A stretch of 64,000 bases of DNA from Halopseudomonas pertucinogena (GCF_014646575.1 NZ_BMNN01000003.1:151172-215171); one strand, 5' to 3'. Shown: positions 10,792 to 20,612, counted from the first letter of the stretch. Numbers and translations: made by a program. Notes: generated by a model not told the origin, from the sequence alone.

Positions 10792-11241
10792 GTGGAAACA
10801 AGCGAAAACCTGTGGATTGCAGTTGTCATTGCCCTGGCCGTGGGCTTTATCGTAGGCGTCATTGTAGCGCGACTGGCGCCCCGGTTGAGCGGCGGCAACT
10901 CCGCCAGCACCCAGGCCCAGCTGGAGAGCCTCCAGCTGCGCTTCGAGGAATATCAGCAGGAAGTCGCCAGCCACTTCAACACCACCGCCAGCCTGGTCAG
11001 CCGCCTGAACCGCAACTACCAGGACATCCAGGAACATCTGGGGCAGGCCGCCGTGGAGCTGGCGCCCGACGACATGACCCGTCAGCGCCTGCTGGCAGCA
11101 CTGGATCAGGAGCCGGAGCCTGGCTCGCGGGAGCGGATCGAGCCCGTGTTCGACACGCTGGAACCTCCGCGCGATTATGCAGACAAACCGGTTGAAGAGC
11201 CCGGCACTCTGTCCGAAGAGTTCGGGGCCAGGCGCGGCTGA
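10792..11241 (+). CDS. zapG: ZapG (YhcB, DUF1043) membrane-anchored envelope protein
   Basis: The 149-residue protein has one N-terminal transmembrane helix (residues 7-27) and a long helical cytoplasmic part with LQLRFEEYQQEVASHFNTTA and LVSRLNRNYQDIQEHL, the DUF1043 signature. The E. coli homologue links division and elongation machinery. The start is GTG at 10792 with GAGGGA upstream. Its acidic C-terminus has no clear motif. Confidence 0.9.
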   Translation: METSENLWIAVVIALAVGFIVGVIVARLAPRLSGGNSASTQAQLESLQLRFEEYQQEVASHFNTTASLVSRLNRNYQDIQEHLGQAAVELAPDDMTRQRLLAALDQEPEPGSRERIEPVFDTLEPPRDYADKPVEEPGTLSEEFGARRG

Positions 11242-11273
11242 CCATCCAGCGGGCGCAATCAACGGATGACCAC

Positions 11274-12410
11274 ATGCCGGATGCCGTAGACGACCGCTTC
11301 ATCACCACCTCCCCGGACAACCCGACCCACCTGTCCCTGACAGGTGACTGGGTGCTGGAACATTATGCGGATCTGCGCCGGCAGGTACAGCAGCTGCGCC
11401 GCAACGGCACCCGTTACGACCACGCCGACCTGCAGCAGATCGGCCGTCTGGATACCGCCGGCGGCCAGCTGATCACCGAGCTGCTCGGCAGCGACCTTGT
11501 ACAGCAGCTCGCCGGCGACGACAGCGCCATGCCGGAAGAGCGGCGGGTACTGCTGGCCCGTATCGCCGACAGCCTGCAGCGGGAAAACCCGCCGAGCACC
11601 CGGGAAAACGCCCTCATCGAGCTGGTCGGCCAGGTGGGCAGATACACTCTGACCCTGCTCCGGCATGTCTCAGTACTGATGGGCTTCATCGGCATGACCC
11701 TGGCGGGCATGGCACAGGTCGTGCTCCGTCCGCATACCTGGCGGATTACCTCGGTGGTCGCACAGATCGAGCAGATTGCGCTGAATGCCGTGGCGATCGT
11801 GGCGCTGCTGACATTCATGGTCGGCGCGGTGATCGCCTTTCTCGGCGCCACGGTGCTGGCCGACTTCGGCGCCACCATCTATACCGTGGACCTGATTGCC
11901 TTTTCCTTTCTGCGCGAATTCGCCGTGCTGCTGACCGCGATCCTCATGGCCGGCCGCACCGCCAGCGCCTTCACCGCGCAGATCGGCTCGATGAAGGCCA
12001 ACGAGGAAATCGATGCCATCCGCACCCTCGGCCTCAACCCACTGCAGATCCTGGTAATCCCGCGGGTGGTCGCCATGATGATATCCCTGCCGGCACTCAC
12101 CTTCATCGGCATGCTCTCGGGCCTGCTCGGCGGCGCCGTGGTCTGTGCCCTGGCGCTGGATATATCGCCGACCATGTTCCTCAACATCCTGCAGCAGAAC
12201 GTGCCGGTACAGCACTTCTATCTGGGGATGGCCAAGGCGCCGCTGTTCGCCTTTCTGATCGCCATCATCGGCTGCATGGAAGGCTTCAAGGTCAGTGGCA
12301 GCGCCGAATCCGTCGGTGAACACACCACCTCTGCGGTGGTGCAGTCGATTTTCGTGGTCATCCTGCTCGATGCCCTGGCGGCGCTGTTCTTCATGGAGAT
12401 GGGATGGTGA
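11274..12410 (+). CDS. MlaE-type lipid ABC transporter permease with N-terminal STAS domain
   Basis: The 378-residue protein joins a STAS-like N-terminal region (about residues 15-115) to an MlaE-type permease with five or six membrane helices from about residue 130. The permease hallmark SMKANEEIDAIRTLGLNPLQ is present. It is the first gene of a four-gene operon (permease, ATPase, MCE protein, auxiliary lipoprotein), which points to lipid movement between inner and outer membrane. E. coli Mla keeps the STAS protein MlaB separate; here it is fused. Its stop overlaps the ATPase start. Confidence 0.92.
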   Translation: MPDAVDDRFITTSPDNPTHLSLTGDWVLEHYADLRRQVQQLRRNGTRYDHADLQQIGRLDTAGGQLITELLGSDLVQQLAGDDSAMPEERRVLLARIADSLQRENPPSTRENALIELVGQVGRYTLTLLRHVSVLMGFIGMTLAGMAQVVLRPHTWRITSVVAQIEQIALNAVAIVALLTFMVGAVIAFLGATVLADFGATIYTVDLIAFSFLREFAVLLTAILMAGRTASAFTAQIGSMKANEEIDAIRTLGLNPLQILVIPRVVAMMISLPALTFIGMLSGLLGGAVVCALALDISPTMFLNILQQNVPVQHFYLGMAKAPLFAFLIAIIGCMEGFKVSGSAESVGEHTTSAVVQSIFVVILLDALAALFFMEMGW

Positions 12411-13213
12411 ACGGGACTGACGGGCAACCACTGGTCGAGATACGCGGGCTGGTCAATCGCTTCGGCAGCCAGACCGTGCACGACAATCTGGATCTGGACA
12501 TCCACCCTGGTGAGATTCTGGGGGTGGTGGGCGGTTCGGGTACCGGCAAGTCGGTACTGCTTCGTTCCATCGTCGGGTTGCGCCGCCCCAACGAGGGCAG
12601 CGTGCGGGTTTTCGGCCAGGAGCTGGAAAACCTCGACGAACATCGCCGCTCCGAGGTGGAACGCCGCTTCGGTGTGCTGTTCCAGCGCGGCGCACTGTTT
12701 TCCTCGCTGACGGTAACCGAGAACGTTGCGCTGCCGCTGATCGAGCATGCCGGGCTCAGCCGCGATGATGCCGAGCACCTGGCCTGCATGAAGCTGGCTC
12801 TGGCCGGACTTCCGGCCAATGCGGGCGGCAAGTTTCCCTCCGAACTGTCCGGCGGCATGGTCAAGCGCGCAGCGCTCGCCCGTGCGCTCGCACTGGATCC
12901 GGATATCCTGTTTCTCGATGAGCCGACCGCCGGGCTCGACCCCATCGGCGCCGCGGCCTTCGACCAGCTGATTCTCACCCTGCGCGACGCCCTCGGCCTC
13001 AGCGTATTCCTGGTCACCCATGACCTGGACACGCTGTACACGATCTGCGACCGGGTCGCCGTGCTGGCGGAAAAGCGCGTGCTGGTGGCTGATACGCTCG
13101 AACGTGTGGCTGCGACCGACAACAGCTGGATTCAGGATTACTTCCATGGCCCCCGCGGCCGCGCTGCCGCCAGCGCGGCCAGTCATACACCTCAGCCGGA
13201 GCAGAGCCCCTAA
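12404..13213 (+). CDS. MlaF-like ABC transporter ATPase
   Basis: The 269-residue ATPase shows Walker A GGSGTGKS near residue 43, the signature LSGGMVKR near 148, Walker B DILFLDEP and the GLDP segment. The M-V-K variant of the signature is typical of MCE-linked ATPases. It overlaps the permease by 7 bp and its stop overlaps the start of the MCE gene, so the unit is tightly coupled. Confidence 0.94.
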   Translation: MVNGTDGQPLVEIRGLVNRFGSQTVHDNLDLDIHPGEILGVVGGSGTGKSVLLRSIVGLRRPNEGSVRVFGQELENLDEHRRSEVERRFGVLFQRGALFSSLTVTENVALPLIEHAGLSRDDAEHLACMKLALAGLPANAGGKFPSELSGGMVKRAALARALALDPDILFLDEPTAGLDPIGAAAFDQLILTLRDALGLSVFLVTHDLDTLYTICDRVAVLAEKRVLVADTLERVAATDNSWIQDYFHGPRGRAAASAASHTPQPEQSP

Positions 13214-14130
13214 TGGAAACCCGTGCCCATCACGTCATCATCGGCTTGTTCACCCTGCTGGCCGGCGCCGGCGCCGTGCTGTTTGCGGTGTGGATCAGCA
13301 ATGCCAACACCAGTTCGGATTACCGCTACTACACGGTGGTTTTCCGCGAGGCTGTCACCGGCCTGTCCCGCGGCAGCGCGGTGCAGTACCGCGGCATTCC
13401 CATCGGCGATATCACCGAACTGGGCCTCGACCCGGAAGATCCGTCGCAGGTGCTCGCCGGCATCCGCATCAGCGGTACCGCGCCGATCACCCGGGACACC
13501 AAGGCCCGCCTGACTTTCACCGGCATCACCGGCAACACGGTGATCGAGCTGGTTCCCGGCGACCCGAACAGCCCTCTGCTGGACGGCGACGGCACCCAGG
13601 CCGCCCGCATACCCGCCACGCCCTCGCCCATTTCCAGCCTGCTGGCCAACGGCGAGGACCTGATGACCAACATCAATCAGCTGGTCAGCAATGCCCGCAA
13701 CATGCTGTCCGACGAGAACGCCGAACGCATCGCGCGCACGCTGGAGTCGATCGAGGTGGCCGCCGGCAGCCTGTCGAGCCAGGGCGATGACGTGAAGGCG
13801 CTGGTCAACGAACTGACCGCCGCCAGCCGCGAGGCGACCGAACTGATCACCAATGTGAATGCCCTGGTCAATGAGCAGGGCACGCGCACCCTGAACAACG
13901 TGGAACAGACCCTGGAGTCCATCGCCAGCACCAGCGAAACCCTGGAGCAGCTGCTGGTGGACAACAGCGACGCGTTCTCCAGTGGCATGCAGGGTCTGGG
14001 ACAGCTCGAGCCGGCCATCTCGGAACTGCGCGGCAGCCTGACCGCCCTGCGTTCGATCACCCGCCGTCTGGAAGACAACCCGGCCCGCTTCCTGCTCGGT
14101 CGTGACACTTTCGAGGAGTACGAACCATGA
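13213..14130 (+). CDS. MCE (MlaD) family substrate-binding protein
   Basis: The 305-residue protein has one N-terminal membrane anchor (about residues 8-28), a single MCE domain (about 38-120, with FREAVTGLSRGSAVQYRGI and TGITGNTVIEL) and a long helical C-terminal region with repeated LES/TLE heptad-like stretches. MCE proteins form hexameric rings or tubes that carry lipids across the periplasm. The long helical tail suggests a tube-forming rather than a minimal MlaD-like member; that is inferred. Confidence 0.92.
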   Translation: METRAHHVIIGLFTLLAGAGAVLFAVWISNANTSSDYRYYTVVFREAVTGLSRGSAVQYRGIPIGDITELGLDPEDPSQVLAGIRISGTAPITRDTKARLTFTGITGNTVIELVPGDPNSPLLDGDGTQAARIPATPSPISSLLANGEDLMTNINQLVSNARNMLSDENAERIARTLESIEVAAGSLSSQGDDVKALVNELTAASREATELITNVNALVNEQGTRTLNNVEQTLESIASTSETLEQLLVDNSDAFSSGMQGLGQLEPAISELRGSLTALRSITRRLEDNPARFLLGRDTFEEYEP

Positions 14131-14765
14131 TTCGACAGACCCTGGCCACCGGCCTGCTGGCCGGCCTCATCGGGCTCAGCGGCTGTACGCTGCTGCCCGA
14201 ATCCGAGGCCCTGGTTGTCTATCAGTTCCCGCAACCGGCCCCCACCGCTGCCAGTCATGCCGGTCAGCCGCTGTCACTGTCCCTGCGGGTCGACACGCCC
14301 CAGGCCGGCTATGCCTATGGCGGGCCGCGGCTGATGGTGCAGACTGCGGACAACCAGCTGATGAGCTACAAGGGCGTACGCTGGAGCGACCCCACCCCTA
14401 CCCTGCTGCGCGAATATCTTGCGCAGGCGTTCCAGCGTCAGAGCAGCCTGGGTAGCGTGACCACCGACGAGAACTCGCTGCATGCCGACGTCTACCTGGG
14501 CAGCGAGCTGCGCCGGTTCCAGGTGGTGGATGCCAACCCGCCGCATATTCTCGTCGATCTTCATGCCCGTCTGGTCAGCCCTGACAGCAGGCGGGTCTAT
14601 GTCAGCAACGGATTCAATATCATCCAGCCGATCGACAGTACCCGGATCCAGGATGTGGTGGAGGGCTACAACCAGGCCGTCCAGCAACTGGCAGGGCAGC
14701 TGATCGACTGGGCAACACCACAACTGGAAGCCGTTGCAGGCAGCTCTTCAACCCAGCAGCCATAA
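14127..14765 (+). CDS. PqiC-like auxiliary lipoprotein of the MCE transporter
   Basis: The 212-residue lipoprotein has a signal ending in the lipobox LSGC at about residues 17-20 and matches the ABC-type transport auxiliary lipoprotein family (DUF330), with the core LRVDTPQAGYAYGGPRLM and a WSDPTPTLLRE segment. It probably sits in the outer membrane at the end of the lipid path, as PqiC does. Its start overlaps the MCE stop, and its last 18 bp overlap the convergent transporter gene. Confidence 0.9.
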   Translation: MIRQTLATGLLAGLIGLSGCTLLPESEALVVYQFPQPAPTAASHAGQPLSLSLRVDTPQAGYAYGGPRLMVQTADNQLMSYKGVRWSDPTPTLLREYLAQAFQRQSSLGSVTTDENSLHADVYLGSELRRFQVVDANPPHILVDLHARLVSPDSRRVYVSNGFNIIQPIDSTRIQDVVEGYNQAVQQLAGQLIDWATPQLEAVAGSSSTQQP

Positions 14766-15653
14766 CAGGATTGGCAGGGTCAGCATGCCCAGCAGCGTCT
14801 GCAGGGTGATGGCGCCGGCCATCAGCTGGGCGTCGCCACGCAGCTCCCGCGCCAGCACATAGGCGGTGGGCGCGCAGGGCAGCGCAAAGAACAGCACCAG
14901 AATCGTACTCTCCATCGGCGGCATCGCCAGTAGCCGCACAACCAGCCAGGCGGCCAGCGGCATGAGCAGAAGCCGCCCCAGGCTGCTGAGGACCAGCGCG
15001 CCGGTCTGACCTGACAGCTCCCGGGGCTGCAGCGCCGCACCGACACACAGCAGGCCCAGCGGCAGGCTGGACGCCGCCAGCAGACTCAGCAGGTTGTCGA
15101 CCCCACCCGCCATGTCCATTCCCGCCAGGTTGGCCAGAATGCCCATCAGACAGGCGATGATCAGCGGGTTCTTCAACACCGGCAGCAGGAACCGGCCCCG
15201 AGCCATCCCGTCTTCTGCGGTCAGGGCATGCACGGAAAGCATATTCACCGCCGGCACGCTGACGGCCAGCAGTAGTGCCATCAATGTCAGACCGGCCTCG
15301 CCGAACAGCGCCCCCACCATCGCCAGTCCGATATAGGTGTTGAACCGCAGGGTGCTCTGCACAAAGACACCAAACCGCGCGGCCGGCCAGCGAAACAAGC
15401 GCCGCGCCAGCAGCAACGTCAGCCATCCGCCCCCGAGCACCAGTCCGACACAGAGCGCAACCCGCCCCAGCGCCGGGTTGTCGAGCGGCGCCGCAGCCAG
15501 ACTGCTGAACAGCAGCGCCGGAAACAGGATGAAGTAATTGAGCCGCTCTGCGCCGGGCCAGAAGGCAGCGCTGGGAAAGCCCGCCCTGCGGAGGGTATAG
15601 CCCCCGAGGATCAGCGCGAACAGCGGCCACAGCGCTGCCAGCAGCGGACTCAT
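14748..15653 (-). CDS. AEC (auxin efflux carrier) family transporter
   Basis: The 301-residue protein has about ten hydrophobic helices. The AEC pattern is clear: GYTLRRAG in the first helix, a conserved FNTYIGLAM in the middle and a second inverted half with LKNPLIIACLMGILANL. Family members export organic acids or amino acids; the substrate here is unknown. Its start overlaps the stop of the upstream MFS gene by 4 bp, so the two are co-translated. Confidence 0.88.
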   Translation of the reverse strand: MSPLLAALWPLFALILGGYTLRRAGFPSAAFWPGAERLNYFILFPALLFSSLAAAPLDNPALGRVALCVGLVLGGGWLTLLLARRLFRWPAARFGVFVQSTLRFNTYIGLAMVGALFGEAGLTLMALLLAVSVPAVNMLSVHALTAEDGMARGRFLLPVLKNPLIIACLMGILANLAGMDMAGGVDNLLSLLAASSLPLGLLCVGAALQPRELSGQTGALVLSSLGRLLLMPLAAWLVVRLLAMPPMESTILVLFFALPCAPTAYVLARELRGDAQLMAGAITLQTLLGMLTLPILLWLLG

Positions 15654-16894
15654 GGCGCGCTGTCAGCAGCCACCAGTGAGGGAGATCGCGGCTCCGCCAC
15701 CGCCAACTCCGCGGGGAAACGGCGGATCAGCAGGGTCAGGACAAACCCCACACTCAGCACCAGCACGGTGAAACCGAAGGCGCTTCGGAAGCTGCCGCTG
15801 GTTTCGATCAGCCAGCCGGCAATCGCCGGGCCGATAAACTGGCCGATGGCGAAGAACAGCGTCGCGAAGCTGAAGGCCACCGGAATGTAGCGTGGCGCGA
15901 CCTGATCCGTTGCACTGGTCTGGATCAGCGCAAACAGCCCGTTGATGGCCACTCCTATCACCAGAAAGTGCAGGAAGAACCAGATCAGCGTCTGCCCGGC
16001 AAGCGGCAGCAGCATGGCCACGACCACCAGGAAGATCGACATCGAGAGTGCATTGCCCCGTCCCCAATGATCGGACAGCCAGCCCCACAGCGGGCCCCCT
16101 GCGATCGACAGCAGGCCCATCATGGCCACGAAGCGGCCGGCGGTCGCCTCGCCATGGCCGGCCTCGACCATGAAGCTGACCATGAACACCGTCTGCACGA
16201 TATAGCCCAGGCCGATGATGCCGTAGGTGGCAGCGACGATCAGCACCCGCGGATTGCGGTAAACGCGCCATTTTTCCTCGGACCGCAGCTGTGCACCAGC
16301 CCCGCCTGCCGACGGCGGGTCATGCACGAACAGGGCGATCATCCCGGTCACCAGAAACGCCACCAGCGCGAACAGCGCCCAGCTCGCACGCCAGCCCTGC
16401 TCGCCGAAGGCGGTGAACAGCCAGGGCACCAGCAGCCCGGTCATCAGCATACCGATGCCCACGCCACTGCTCATGCAGCCGATCACCAGACCGCGCTTGT
16501 CCGGATACCAGGTTGCCAGCAGCGACACCATCGGCGCGAAGGCAAAGGCTGTACCGAAGCCCAGCAGCCCCATCAGCAGGGCAACCAGCCAGAATTGTGC
16601 AGCAACGATCAACCCGGCGAAGCCCAGCGCCACGATGACCATGCCGAACAGGACGGAGGCCCTTGCGCCCCAGCGGGTCGCCGCCAGCCCGCCGGCCAGC
16701 ACGAAGCAGACATAGCACAGCGCGGTGATGGTGCTCAGAATGCCGGCCTGCTGATAACTCAGGCCGAGATCGGCGCGCATGGCGGGCAGAATGACGCCGT
16801 AGGCCAGACGACCGAAAGCGATCACCACCAGGGACGTCAGCGTGCCGCACAACACGGTCAATACCATGTTGGGGCGAATCGTACTCCGGGACAT
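15650..16894 (-). CDS. MFS transporter, YbfB/YjiJ-like
   Basis: The 414-residue protein has twelve predicted helices. Recognisable MFS features are GRLAYGVILPAMRADLGLSY near the N-terminus, the loop ATRWGARASVLFG, and LSDHWGRGNAL in the second half. It resembles the YbfB/YjiJ group. No substrate can be assigned. It heads a two-gene unit with the AEC transporter. The 210-bp gap upstream contains only a REP-like hairpin. Confidence 0.87.
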   Translation of the reverse strand: MSRSTIRPNMVLTVLCGTLTSLVVIAFGRLAYGVILPAMRADLGLSYQQAGILSTITALCYVCFVLAGGLAATRWGARASVLFGMVIVALGFAGLIVAAQFWLVALLMGLLGFGTAFAFAPMVSLLATWYPDKRGLVIGCMSSGVGIGMLMTGLLVPWLFTAFGEQGWRASWALFALVAFLVTGMIALFVHDPPSAGGAGAQLRSEEKWRVYRNPRVLIVAATYGIIGLGYIVQTVFMVSFMVEAGHGEATAGRFVAMMGLLSIAGGPLWGWLSDHWGRGNALSMSIFLVVVAMLLPLAGQTLIWFFLHFLVIGVAINGLFALIQTSATDQVAPRYIPVAFSFATLFFAIGQFIGPAIAGWLIETSGSFRSAFGFTVLVLSVGFVLTLLIRRFPAELAVAEPRSPSLVAADSAP

Positions 16895-17047
16895 CGTGAT
16901 TCTCTTGCAGCGGATATTTACAGCGGCTCAGGGTAGCACCTCCCCGCGGCGATGGAAGCCAGTGACGGGTGGCGAATCAGGCGGTATCACCGCAGCTGAG
17001 GCAGGCTGCTGCGTCCCCAGCGCCGCCAAGGCGAAGGGTTTGGACAT

Positions 17048-17074
17048 GGAAGGCCGAGTTCCATCTCGGCCATG
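17048..17074 (+). repeat. Short REP-like hairpin, copy 1
   Basis: A 27-bp sequence built on GGCCGAG-ttccat-CTCGGCC is identical to 18240-18266. The two copies lie in the same orientation on either side of the luciferase-like gene. Confidence 0.75.
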
Positions 17075-17104
17075 CGGGTTGCGGCGGCGCGCAGACACCC
17101 GGCA

Positions 17105-18097
17105 TCAAGGGTGCTGCTGCTTCACCGCCTGGGCAATCAGCTCCAGCGAACGGACCCGCGCCTGGTGCTCATAGACATCGGACACGATCATCAGCTCGTC
17201 GGCACCGGTCTCGGCAATAAACGCCTGCAGGCCGGCGCGTACCGTCTCCACCGAGCCAACGACCGAGCGATGCAGCATCTGCATCGCCTGGGCCTTCTCC
17301 TGGGCTGTCCAGTAGGTCTCGATATCGTCGATGGGCGGCTTGCTCAGCCCCCGGCGGCCGGCAAACAGGTCGGCGAAGGACATCTGCTGGGTGGTGAACA
17401 GCCGCCGCGCTTCGGCATCAGTGTCCGCCGCAATCGCGTTGATGCCAGCCACCGCGTAGGGCTCGGCCAGTTGCTCGGAGGGCTTGAAACGCTCGCGGTA
17501 GAGCTGCAGCGCCGGAAGCAGCATGTCCGGTGCGAAATGCGATGCGAAGGCATAGGGCAAGCCCAACTCGGCGGCCAGACTGGCTCCGAACATGCTTGAG
17601 CCGAGAATCCACAGCGGCACCTGGGTGCCGGTGGCAGGCACCGCGCGGATACGCTGATCGGCTGAAGCCGGACCGAGCCATGCCTGCAGCTCCAGCACAT
17701 CCTGGGGGAAGTTGTCTGCTGCGGCGGGGCTGCGGCGCAGGGCACGCAGGGTGATCTGATCGGTGCCGGGCGCGCGTCCCAGGCCGAGATCAATGCGCCC
17801 GGGATACAGCCGCTCCAGGGTGCCGAACTGCTCGGCAATAACGTAGGGCGCGTGGTTGGGCAGCATGATGCCCCCTGCACCCACGCGGATGGTGCTGGTG
17901 CCTCCAGCGATGTGGGCAATCACGATCGAGGTCGCCGCGCTGGCAATGCCTTCCATGTTGTGGTGCTCGGCCACCCAGATGCGCTTGAAGCCCAGGCGCT
18001 CTGCGTGTATGGCCAGATCCCTGGCATTGTTCAGCGCGGCGCCTGCATCAGTCGCCTCGGTGACACGAACCAGTTCGAGAATGGAAAATGCAGTCAT
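17105..18097 (-). CDS. LLM class flavin-dependent oxidoreductase (YhbW-like)
   Basis: The 330-residue protein has the bacterial luciferase-like TIM barrel, with RIWVAEHHNM, GAGGIMLPNHAPYVIAEQF and DLGLGRAPGT. These match the MsnO8/YhbW group, which uses FMNH2 or F420-type flavin; the true substrate is not known. ATG 18097 follows GGGAG and is preferred over the preceding TTG. It is flanked by copies of the same 27-bp hairpin. Confidence 0.88.
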   Translation of the reverse strand: MTAFSILELVRVTEATDAGAALNNARDLAIHAERLGFKRIWVAEHHNMEGIASAATSIVIAHIAGGTSTIRVGAGGIMLPNHAPYVIAEQFGTLERLYPGRIDLGLGRAPGTDQITLRALRRSPAAADNFPQDVLELQAWLGPASADQRIRAVPATGTQVPLWILGSSMFGASLAAELGLPYAFASHFAPDMLLPALQLYRERFKPSEQLAEPYAVAGINAIAADTDAEARRLFTTQQMSFADLFAGRRGLSKPPIDDIETYWTAQEKAQAMQMLHRSVVGSVETVRAGLQAFIAETGADELMIVSDVYEHQARVRSLELIAQAVKQQHP

Positions 18098-18239
18098 CAA
18101 GAGTTACTCCCAGCGGTGTTCAGCAGGCGCGGGCAGCGCCACTTCACGCCCTAACATACAGTGCGTGGCGGGAGATTGTTAGCGAGGCGGGTTGAAAATA
18201 CAGGGTGTCGGGTGTGGGGCTCACGGCTTCCCGATTGCC

Positions 18240-18266
18240 GGAAGGCCGAGTTCCATCTCGGCCATG
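18240..18266 (+). repeat. Short REP-like hairpin, copy 2
   Basis: Identical to 17048-17074 over 27 bp. It lies 14 bp downstream of the purC stop and could serve as the end of the guaBA-purC transcript. Confidence 0.75.
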
Positions 18267-18280
18267 GGATCAACAGCAGA

Positions 18281-18994
18281 TCAGGACATCAGCTTCTCGT
18301 AGAAAACCCCGTGCTCCAGCACATTGCCTTCTGCATCCATCACGCGCATGGCATCGGCCGATACCTCGTCAATGACCACCACCTGGCCATCAACCAGGCC
18401 GATCTCGATCTTCATGTCGATCAGCACCAGGTCCCTGGTACGCAGGTCCGCTTCAACAATGCGGCACACCTGACGGGTGAGCTCCTTGGCCTGCCCGAGA
18501 TGAGCCGGCGACAGCAGCCCCAGCGCAACGACGGTGTCATCGTTGATCAATGGGTCACCACGCTCGTCATCCTTGAGGGTGAGCTCGACGAGGTAGTCGA
18601 GTTTCTGCTCGGCATCACGGATGTATTGCTTGTAACGGCGCAGGAAACTGCCCCAGGGACGGGTCCGGCAGATGAACTCGATGCCCCCTGCCCCATTGAC
18701 GTCCTTGCCCAGAGGCTCCGCACGGCGCACTTCCATGCTGGCCTGCTCGAGGTCGAGGCGCACCAGATGGGTGGGGATGCCCGCGTCGTGCAGGCATTTG
18801 AAGAAATGCTCGGTCATGGCCAGGGACTTGCGACCCTTGCCTTCGACCTGACCAATGACGGCATTGGCACCCGGATCGATGACACCATCCTCACCACCGG
18901 TCACGTCATCCTTGAACACGAGCAGGATATTGCCATTGTCCAGGGCGTACAGGTCCTTGGTCTTGCCGGAATAGATCTTCTCGCTGGTGCTCAT
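18281..18994 (-). CDS. purC: PurC-like SAICAR synthetase, divergent paralogue type
   Basis: The 237-residue protein has the SAICAR synthetase fold: KIYSGKTKDLY at the N-terminus, RPWGSFLRRY, DPLINDD and the metal-site region VLIDMKIEIGLVDG followed by DEVSADAMRV. The enzyme joins CAIR and aspartate in purine synthesis. It differs markedly from the usual Pseudomonas PurC as I remember it (for example TGGEDGVIDP in place of SAFDGKRIEQ). It starts 4 bp after guaA with GGAG upstream, so it is probably co-expressed with GMP synthesis. It could be a second purC or have a changed substrate. Confidence 0.82.
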   Translation of the reverse strand: MSTSEKIYSGKTKDLYALDNGNILLVFKDDVTGGEDGVIDPGANAVIGQVEGKGRKSLAMTEHFFKCLHDAGIPTHLVRLDLEQASMEVRRAEPLGKDVNGAGGIEFICRTRPWGSFLRRYKQYIRDAEQKLDYLVELTLKDDERGDPLINDDTVVALGLLSPAHLGQAKELTRQVCRIVEADLRTRDLVLIDMKIEIGLVDGQVVVIDEVSADAMRVMDAEGNVLEHGVFYEKLMS

Positions 18995-18998
18995 CGCT

Positions 18999-20579
18999 TC
19001 ACTCCCACTCGATTGTCGCCGGCGGCTTGCTGGAGATGTCGTAGGTGACCCGCGACACGCCGCTGATTTCATTGATGATCCGGTTGGACACCTTCTCCAG
19101 GAACTCGTAGGGCAGGTGTGCCCAGCGGGCGGTCATGAAGTCGATGGTTTCCACCGCGCGCAGGGCGATGACCCATTCGTAGCGGCGCGCGTCGCCCACC
19201 ACTCCGACGGACTTGATCGGCAGGAACACCGCAAAGGCCTGGCTGGTCTTGTGATACAGATCGGCCTTGCGCAGCTCCTCGATGAAGATATGGTCGGCGC
19301 GGCGCAGGATGTCGGCGTATTCCTTGCGCACTTCGGCAAGAATCCGCACGCCCAGGCCGGGGCCGGGGAACGGGTGGCGGTAGACCATGTCGTAGGGCAG
19401 ACCCAGCTCCAGACCGATCTTGCGCACTTCGTCCTTGAACAGCTCGCGCAGCGGCTCGACCAGCTCGAAGGCCATTTCTTCCGGCAGGCCGCCCACGTTG
19501 TGGTGGGACTTGATCACATGAGCCTTGCCGTTCTTGGTGGCGGCGGATTCGATCACATCGGGGTAGATGGTGCCCTGGGCCAGGAACTTCACGTCCTTGA
19601 GCTTGGTGGCTTCCTCATCGAACACTTCGATGAAGGTGCGGCCGATGATCTTGCGTTTGGCTTCAGGGTCGGTGACGCCGGCCAGGCGGGACAGGAACTT
19701 GTCCTGGGCGTCGGCGCGGATCACCTTCACGCCCATGTTCTCGGCGAACATGGCCATGACCTGATCACCTTCGTGCAGGCGCAGCAGGCCGTTGTCGACG
19801 AACACGCAGGTCAGCTGATCGCCGATGGCGCGGTGCAGCATGGCCGCCACCACCGAGGAGTCGACACCGCCGGACAGGCCGAGCAGTACCTTGGCGTCGC
19901 CCACCTGGGCGCGGATATTGGCGATGGCGTCTTCGACGATGTTGGCCGGGGTCCACAGCGCTTCGCAGCCGCACAGCTCCAGCACGAAGCGCGACAGGAT
20001 GCGCATGCCCTGCTTGGTATGGGTCACTTCCGGGTGGAACTGCACACCATAGAAGTTGCGGGCATCGTCGCCCATGGCGGCAATGGCGCAGCTGGGCGTG
20101 CTGGCCAGGGTCTGGAAGCCGGTCGGCAGTTCGATGACCTTGTCGCCGTGGCTCATCCATACGTCCAGACTGAGGGTGCCGTGGTCGTCCACCGCGTCCT
20201 CGATGCCGTCCAGCAGGCGACCCTTGCCGACCAGATCCACCCGGGCGTAGCCGAACTCGCGCTCTTCCGAGCCCTGTACGGCACCGCCGAGCTGGGCGGC
20301 CATGGTCTGCATGCCGTAGCAGATGCCCAGCACCGGCACGCCCAGTTCGAACACCAGCTCCGGCGCGCGCGGGCTGCCCTCCTCCGGTACCGACTCCGGC
20401 CCACCGGCGAGGATGATGCCGCGCGGTGCAAAGGCGCGGATTTCTTCTGCCTCGAGATCCCAGGAGCGGATCTCGCAGTAGACGCCGATCTCGCGTATGC
20501 GGCGGGCAATCAGCTGGGTGTACTGGGAACCGAAGTCCAGGATCAGGATGCGGTGGGCGTGGATGTCATGTTGAGCCAT
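18999..20579 (-). CDS. guaA: GMP synthase (glutamine-hydrolysing)
   Basis: The 526-residue enzyme converts XMP to GMP. The N-terminal amidotransferase has nucleophile motif GICYGMQ and the His-Glu pair in FHPEVTHT. The ATP-pyrophosphatase P-loop is [10 protein letters not shown], and the C-terminal dimerisation domain ends in the usual PPATIEWE. Length matches E. coli GuaA (525). It lies between guaB and the purC-like gene. Confidence 0.98.
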   Translation of the reverse strand: MAQHDIHAHRILILDFGSQYTQLIARRIREIGVYCEIRSWDLEAEEIRAFAPRGIILAGGPESVPEEGSPRAPELVFELGVPVLGICYGMQTMAAQLGGAVQGSEEREFGYARVDLVGKGRLLDGIEDAVDDHGTLSLDVWMSHGDKVIELPTGFQTLASTPSCAIAAMGDDARNFYGVQFHPEVTHTKQGMRILSRFVLELCGCEALWTPANIVEDAIANIRAQVGDAKVLLGLSGGVDSSVVAAMLHRAIGDQLTCVFVDNGLLRLHEGDQVMAMFAENMGVKVIRADAQDKFLSRLAGVTDPEAKRKIIGRTFIEVFDEEATKLKDVKFLAQGTIYPDVIESAATKNGKAHVIKSHHNVGGLPEEMAFELVEPLRELFKDEVRKIGLELGLPYDMVYRHPFPGPGLGVRILAEVRKEYADILRRADHIFIEELRKADLYHKTSQAFAVFLPIKSVGVVGDARRYEWVIALRAVETIDFMTARWAHLPYEFLEKVSNRIINEISGVSRVTYDISSKPPATIEWE

Positions 20580-20612
20580 GGTTAGCCTTCGTACGGAACT
20601 GTAAAACTGAAA

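Noticed and set aside
18987-20585. A 532-codon frame antisense to guaA
   Set aside because: It mirrors guaA almost end to end and has no family features; guaA itself is certain.
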